This document shows positions 59,899 through 64,000 of a stretch of DNA of 64,000 nucleotides, one piece after another. Position numbers and translations under genes: made by a program. Source of the DNA: Mactra quadrangularis (taxonomy: Eukaryota; Mollusca; Bivalvia; Venerida; Mactridae); NCBI GenBank assembly GCA_025267735.1, contig CM046298.1, positions 39,271,917 to 39,335,916 of the forward strand, written 5' to 3'. Position 1 is the stretch's first letter; each line of letters opens with the position of its first letter. The notes beneath the pieces are model-generated. The model was not told the DNA's origin. It saw only the letters and a list, made by a program, of their open reading frames with translations, and made no database searches.

Positions 59899-60373
59899 AG
59901 GCCTCCTAGCAGGCCAAAACAAAAATAAAGGTTTTTATAAAGGCTCCAATGTATGAAAATAAAGGCCTTTTAGAGTAAAATATGAAAAAATAAAGAGTAA
60001 ATAAAGGCTATTTTCGTCAAAGTTCTCATTTCTTTATTAAACCTACAGTCATACCAAAGTCATTTTTTTGATGTTATATACTGTTTGAATTATGCAATAT
60101 AATACATACCTTATTTAATGTGTATACCTATTTTCTCTGCATATTTATATCATACATAGCTCCTGTTTTACAGTGTAGGGAAAATGCAGAACAAAATCCA
60201 TTACTTGCTTTAAGCTAGCACGGCAACCAGTCAGAGCAAATATAAAGGTTTTGAGTGAGAATTACAGGCTATTTTGGTGTTTTAAAGGTTTTCTGTGGAA
60301 ATGTAAAGGTTTTAATGGTTTGCTCTGAAATTAAAGGTTTTTAAAGGTTTTAAAGGTTTCACTAGGAGGCCTG
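59899..60373. mobile_element. CAGGCCTCCTAG element, hAT-like MITE candidate
   Basis: Left terminus CAGGCCTCCTAG and right terminus CTAGGAGGCCTG are perfect 12-bp inverted repeats. The interior is dominated by a repeated TAAAGGTTTT word, especially in the right third. Flanks CATAATA and CATAATT resemble an imperfect target duplication. A truncated copy of the left end is at 25872. No transposase. Confidence 0.7.
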
Positions 60374-60891
60374 CATAATTATGAATTTGTTAATTAATGA
60401 CAGCATCATCTATCAATTAGATGTATAAATAATCCCATGCCGACATAACCTAGGCTAGACAAATAGTATGTTCTGTTCTGATGAAATTTATGTTTGTTTG
60501 TTTGGGTTTTACGGCGCATCAACACAGAAAGGTTATATCGCGCTGAAAGCAATTGATGATACTATTAATGAAACCGAATTCTACTGGTTTTTATTAGTCC
60601 CGAACAAAATATATTTACCGTATGTCAGACCCCTTTGAAAATTTACTGAATCCAGAAGTAGTTCCTCAGTATATAAGTATCAAGCAATTCAAAATGATCG
60701 TTTGCTATGACAGGCATAATAATTCCTGAAATACACTTGTTAATCGGTCTGTACTGAAGGGTATATATAATAGCTTATGAGTTTAGCGTCTCAGTAAGAC
60801 AGTAGAGATTTTTACTTCATATTATGTAATAGAATGGTATCTACTATTCAGTCACGACCCACCCTTTGTTTGTGCCAGTTGTCAGTAGAGA
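60374..60891. other. Non-coding DNA before the retrotransposon
   Basis: No exon is seen. A short GGGTTTTACGGCGCATCAAC segment near 60504 resembles the tail of the ACGGCG SINE family. ATTATGTAATAGAATGGTAT (60820) and CTTATGTAATGGAATGGTTC (60909) are similar, a short repeat straddling the proposed LTR start. Confidence 0.35.
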
Positions 60892-61395
60892 TGTTACATC
60901 ATGACATCTTATGTAATGGAATGGTTCTGTAGGGAAAGTTTAAAGATCGTAGTTGATGACTTTGAATTATCAGATGTCTGAATAGTGGACGTTATTTATT
61001 TTACATACAGAAGCAGTAGAATAAATGTGCATAAATGGTAACTTTAAAGCGTTAATTATTGCATTGTTCTAAGAACGACCCCCTTGAATTGTTGTGATTG
61101 TGCGAAAAACAAATCAAGTGTGTTTGCCTGTCTGGTTAACCTGCTGTATTTACAGGTCGAATGTTTGAAGTGTTTTGAACCGGAACAATACTGTTCTACC
61201 TGTTGCAGAATCTAGAAACAGACTGTACTGATACACCTTTATCTTATAACACCCTCTATATTCTTGGTCAGTTTGTCGGTTTATATTGCTTAGATAAGTA
61301 CTCATTAAATAGTTAGAGCACACTTGTGTTTCTTATGTTTATATCACATTAGTGAACATATATTATTATACACGAACACAACAGAAAACAAAACA
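60892..61395 (+). mobile_element. Candidate 5' LTR of the Ty3/gypsy element
   Basis: Proposed from TGTTACATCATGAC at the left to AAAACA at the right, giving TG...CA-type ends and 504 bp, immediately followed by a primer-binding-site-like TGG sequence. The right boundary is reasonably supported by that site; the left is a guess because the 3' LTR is outside the window. Confidence 0.4.
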
Positions 61396-61413
61396 TGGTG
61401 TCAGAAGTTATTT
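61396..61413 (+). other. Candidate tRNA primer binding site
   Basis: TGGTGTCAGAAGTTATTT begins with TGG, complementary to a tRNA 3' CCA end, and lies about 45 bp before gag. TGGTGTCAGAAGT is the kind of sequence found at this position in many Ty3/gypsy elements. The matching tRNA was not determined. Confidence 0.55.
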
Positions 61414-61459
61414 GTGGATTTAATTAAAATTTTGATTTGGATAAACTATACTTATAAAC

Positions 61460-62773
61460 ATGGAATTAAGTGGAATCCAGGCACCACGCATGGAGTGGGA
61501 CTCATCAAATCTGCCTGAAGCCTTTGAAAAGTTTGAGCGCCACGCAAAGCTAATGTTTTCTGGCCCACTTAAGGGGAAAACTGAAGAAGAACATGTTTCT
61601 TACTTTTTGTTGTGGATTGGCGACAAAGGTAGAGACATTCATTGTACATGGAAGGACATTTCAGAGGAAGATGCTAAAAAGCTCAGTACATATTACTACA
61701 GATTTAGAGCTTATGTACAGCCAAAAATCAATCCGATTTTCGCACGACACAAATTTTTTAATCAAACTCAAGAAAATGACACAATTGATTCATTCATTAC
61801 TTGCTTGAGAATGTGTGCAAGAGACTGCAATTTCAGTAACGTAGATGAAATGATTAGAGATAGGATTGTGTTTGGAACCAACTCGGCAAAATTACGAGAA
61901 AAACTTATAAACATTGTATCAGATCTAACGTTGGACAAAACAATACAAACTGCTCAAAACCTTGAGTATTCACAGGAACAATTACGTTCAATGAACAAAG
62001 AAGTAGATGTTTGTCGTTCAAAGTAGTTGGGACACAAACCGATACCACAGCGCCAACAACAACGCCAGCCAGCACCTACACCAAGACCAAGACCGGGACA
62101 AGGACCATCGAGACACCGACGCTTATGCACGAACTGTGCCACATTCCATAAATTTGGAGCATGTCAGGCGAAAGGGAAGCAGTGTCATAACTGTAGCAAA
62201 TACAACCATTTTGCCAAGTGTTGCCGTATGGGAAAAAACAATGTACATAGTGTTGACGATTACCGTAACAGTGACAATGAGGAATTAGTCTGTGACATTC
62301 AGGAATTTAACATTGACACGGTAAGCACATCTAGTTCTACCGATCGTGCCCTAGTACGTCTGTCCCTTGGCCCAAAACACTGTCCTGTTAAATTTAAAAT
62401 TGACACAGGGAGCGCTGCAAATATCATTCCCTACAAAGATTTTCAAGCATTAGGCTTAAGTACCCCGTTAGAGCCCCCCTCTGAAAGATTGACCTCCTAT
62501 ACAGGTAATCAAATTCCAGTTCTAGGGAAAGTCCAGTTACATTGTAAACACAATGAAAGGTCAATTAACACATGGTTTCATGTTGTAGATACCCCTGCTG
62601 TGCCTCTATTAAGCCTGAAAACTTCAATTGATCTAGGTTTAATCCATTTGACATGTACTATTGATAAGCACTCATCTGAGATAAACGGTACAGGGTTAAA
62701 CAAAGAACAGTTGTTGTCTTATTCCAGGGTCTTGCAAGCTTCATTTGAAGCAGGATGCAATCCCAGTTGTTAA
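61460..62773 (+). pseudogene. Ty3/gypsy gag and protease region, interrupted by stops
   Basis: The frame opens at ATG 61460 and encodes a retrotransposon Gag-like capsid segment up to an in-frame TAG at 62024-62026. The same frame continues at once and encodes two CCHC-type zinc knuckles (about 62128-62226; the first has altered spacing) and an aspartic protease with the DTGSA active-site motif near 62401, ending at TAA 62771-62773. The nucleocapsid knuckles normally belong to Gag, so the TAG cuts between capsid and nucleocapsid. It may be a nonsense mutation or, less likely, a programmed readthrough stop. The reading frame must then shift to reach the reverse transcriptase. Confidence 0.85.
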
Positions 62774-64000
62774 TCCTGCAAGGAGGGTACCTGAAGCATT
62801 ACATAACTGACTTCAGGATGAATTAAATAGGATGGAGAGCAATGGCATAATCTCCAAAGTCAATACCCCGACTGATTGGGTTAACTCCCTTGTTGCGGTA
62901 GAAAAGTCCAAAACTGGACAATTGAGAATATGTTTAGATCCAAAAGCACTGAATGATGCTATACGTAGACCTCACTACCCCATGCCGACACTTGACGACG
63001 TTACATCACAGTTAGCTGGATGTCAATACTTTAGTCTTTTAGACATTACGCATGCTTATCGGAGCATTAGACTGGACGAGGAGTCGTCGTATTTGACAAC
63101 TTTTAGCACGCCGTTTTCTAGATACAAATTCAAACGACTTCCATATGGCCTTTGTTGTAGTCAAGATATATTCTGTCAGAAGGTTGACGAAATCTTTGGT
63201 GACATGACAGGTGTCAAAGCCATAGTTGACGACATATTGATATATGGTCGCACAAAAGCAGAACATGACAAAAATCTGATAGCAGTACTTGACCGTGCCC
63301 GTGACAAAGGCATACGATTCAATGTTGACAAATGCCAAATAGGACTATCAGAGATACCTTATTTTGGTCATATGATTACATCATCAGGGTTAAAAGCAGA
63401 CAAAGCCAAAATAGAGGCTATTGGGAAAATTGAAACTCCCAAGAATCGCGCTGAGCTCGAGACATTTCTTGGTATGGTTACATATCTACAGAAATTTGCC
63501 CCAAACCTTGCAGAAATTACAAGCCCATTGAGAGTATTACTTAAAAAAGACATTGAGTTCGTTTGGGACCAACCTCAAATTGACACATTTGCAAAAGTTA
63601 AACAGGTTATCACCAAAAGCCCAGTACTAGCTTATTTTGACTCACAGAAGCAAGTCTATATTGAGTGCGACGCTTCTATGAATGGAGTTGGTGCAGCCAT
63701 TATGCAAGATGGTAGGCCAGTAGCCTATGCATCTAAGACACTGACGCAGACGGAATGCAATTATGCAAACATTGAGCGTGAAATGCTAGCCATTGTGTTT
63801 GCATGTCAGCGTTTTCACCAATATACATATGGTAGACATGTAATTGTACATTCTGATCATAAGCCCCTGTCTGCAATTATGAAAAAAACTTTGCATGCAG
63901 CACCGCCACATTTGCAAAGAATGTTGCTCAGTTTGCAAAAATATAACCTCGAAGTTAGACATGTGAGCGGGAAAGAAGTTCCCATTAGTGATCTCCTGTC
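62766..64000 (+). pseudogene. Ty3/gypsy reverse transcriptase and RNase H, partial
   Basis: The frame is +1 relative to gag-protease and shows a reverse transcriptase with LRICLDPKALN, YFSLLDITHAY, LPYGLCCSQDIF and catalytic IVDDILIY, followed by an RNase H domain with YIECDAS, NIEREMLAIVFACQRF and VHSDHKPL. A TGA at 62808-62810 interrupts the linker just before the polymerase domain; from there the frame is open to the window end. Integrase and the 3' LTR would lie beyond 64000. The frameshift plus the TGA mean this copy cannot make a normal Pol. The reverse transcriptase type is Ty3/gypsy (Metaviridae), an animal retrotransposon. Confidence 0.9.

Noticed and set aside
1..64000. A multi-gene defence or biosynthetic system
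   Set aside because: The three genes have unrelated functions, large intergenic distances and ordinary eukaryotic structure; nothing links them as a system.

Overview
This is a eukaryotic, AT-rich, intron-rich animal window. Gene structure (short phase-checked exons, GT-AG introns) and the repeat content point to a lophotrochozoan, most likely a bivalve mollusc: tRNA-derived SINEs, many MITEs, elements bounded by TACCCCCGC/GCGGGGGTA, a repeat carrying AAGGGCCATAACTCTGAG, and scattered TATCTCCCTTA motifs. The species assignment is inference. I found three protein-coding genes and one retroelement; the rest is introns, untranslated sequence and repeats.

Left part (about 1-15.1 kb, + strand): a HOPX-type homeodomain-only gene. 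It has two coding exons (5554-5757 and 12884-12961) separated by a 7.1 kb intron that cuts the homeodomain between positions 46 and 47. A candidate 5' UTR exon start lies at 5030 and a candidate poly(A) signal at 15132. Upstream are two blocks of tandem repeats. From 15.1 to 24.1 kb there is no gene, only SINEs, MITEs and AT-rich DNA.

Middle (24.1-41.4 kb, - strand): a complete phosphoacetylglucosamine mutase gene (PGM3/AGM1) in 17 coding exons, 540 aa, with every splice phase closing. Its introns are full of mobile elements, including a three-level nest in intron 6 (a piggyBac-like and a tandem-repeat element inside a hAT-like one). PGM3 makes GlcNAc-1-P for UDP-GlcNAc, hence for chitin and glycans.

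Right part (48.5-56.3 kb, - strand): a SIMC1-like gene, a predicted SUMO-interacting partner in SMC5/6 recruitment. It has six coding exons and 1168 aa, SUMO-interacting motifs in the N-terminal half, a four-unit tandem repeat that multiplies one candidate motif, and a helical C-terminal domain. Its flanks carry several MITE families and a 64-bp-armed foldback. At the right edge (60.9-64.0 kb, + strand) is the 5' part of a broken Ty3/gypsy retrotransposon (candidate LTR, primer binding site, gag, protease, reverse transcriptase, RNase H) running off the window.

The three genes look like independent loci. HOPX and PGM3 are convergent; PGM3 and the SIMC1-like gene are in tandem on the - strand. 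I see no operon-like or defence-island organisation. The most novel elements are the repeat-expanded SIMC1-like protein and the invertebrate HOPX gene.
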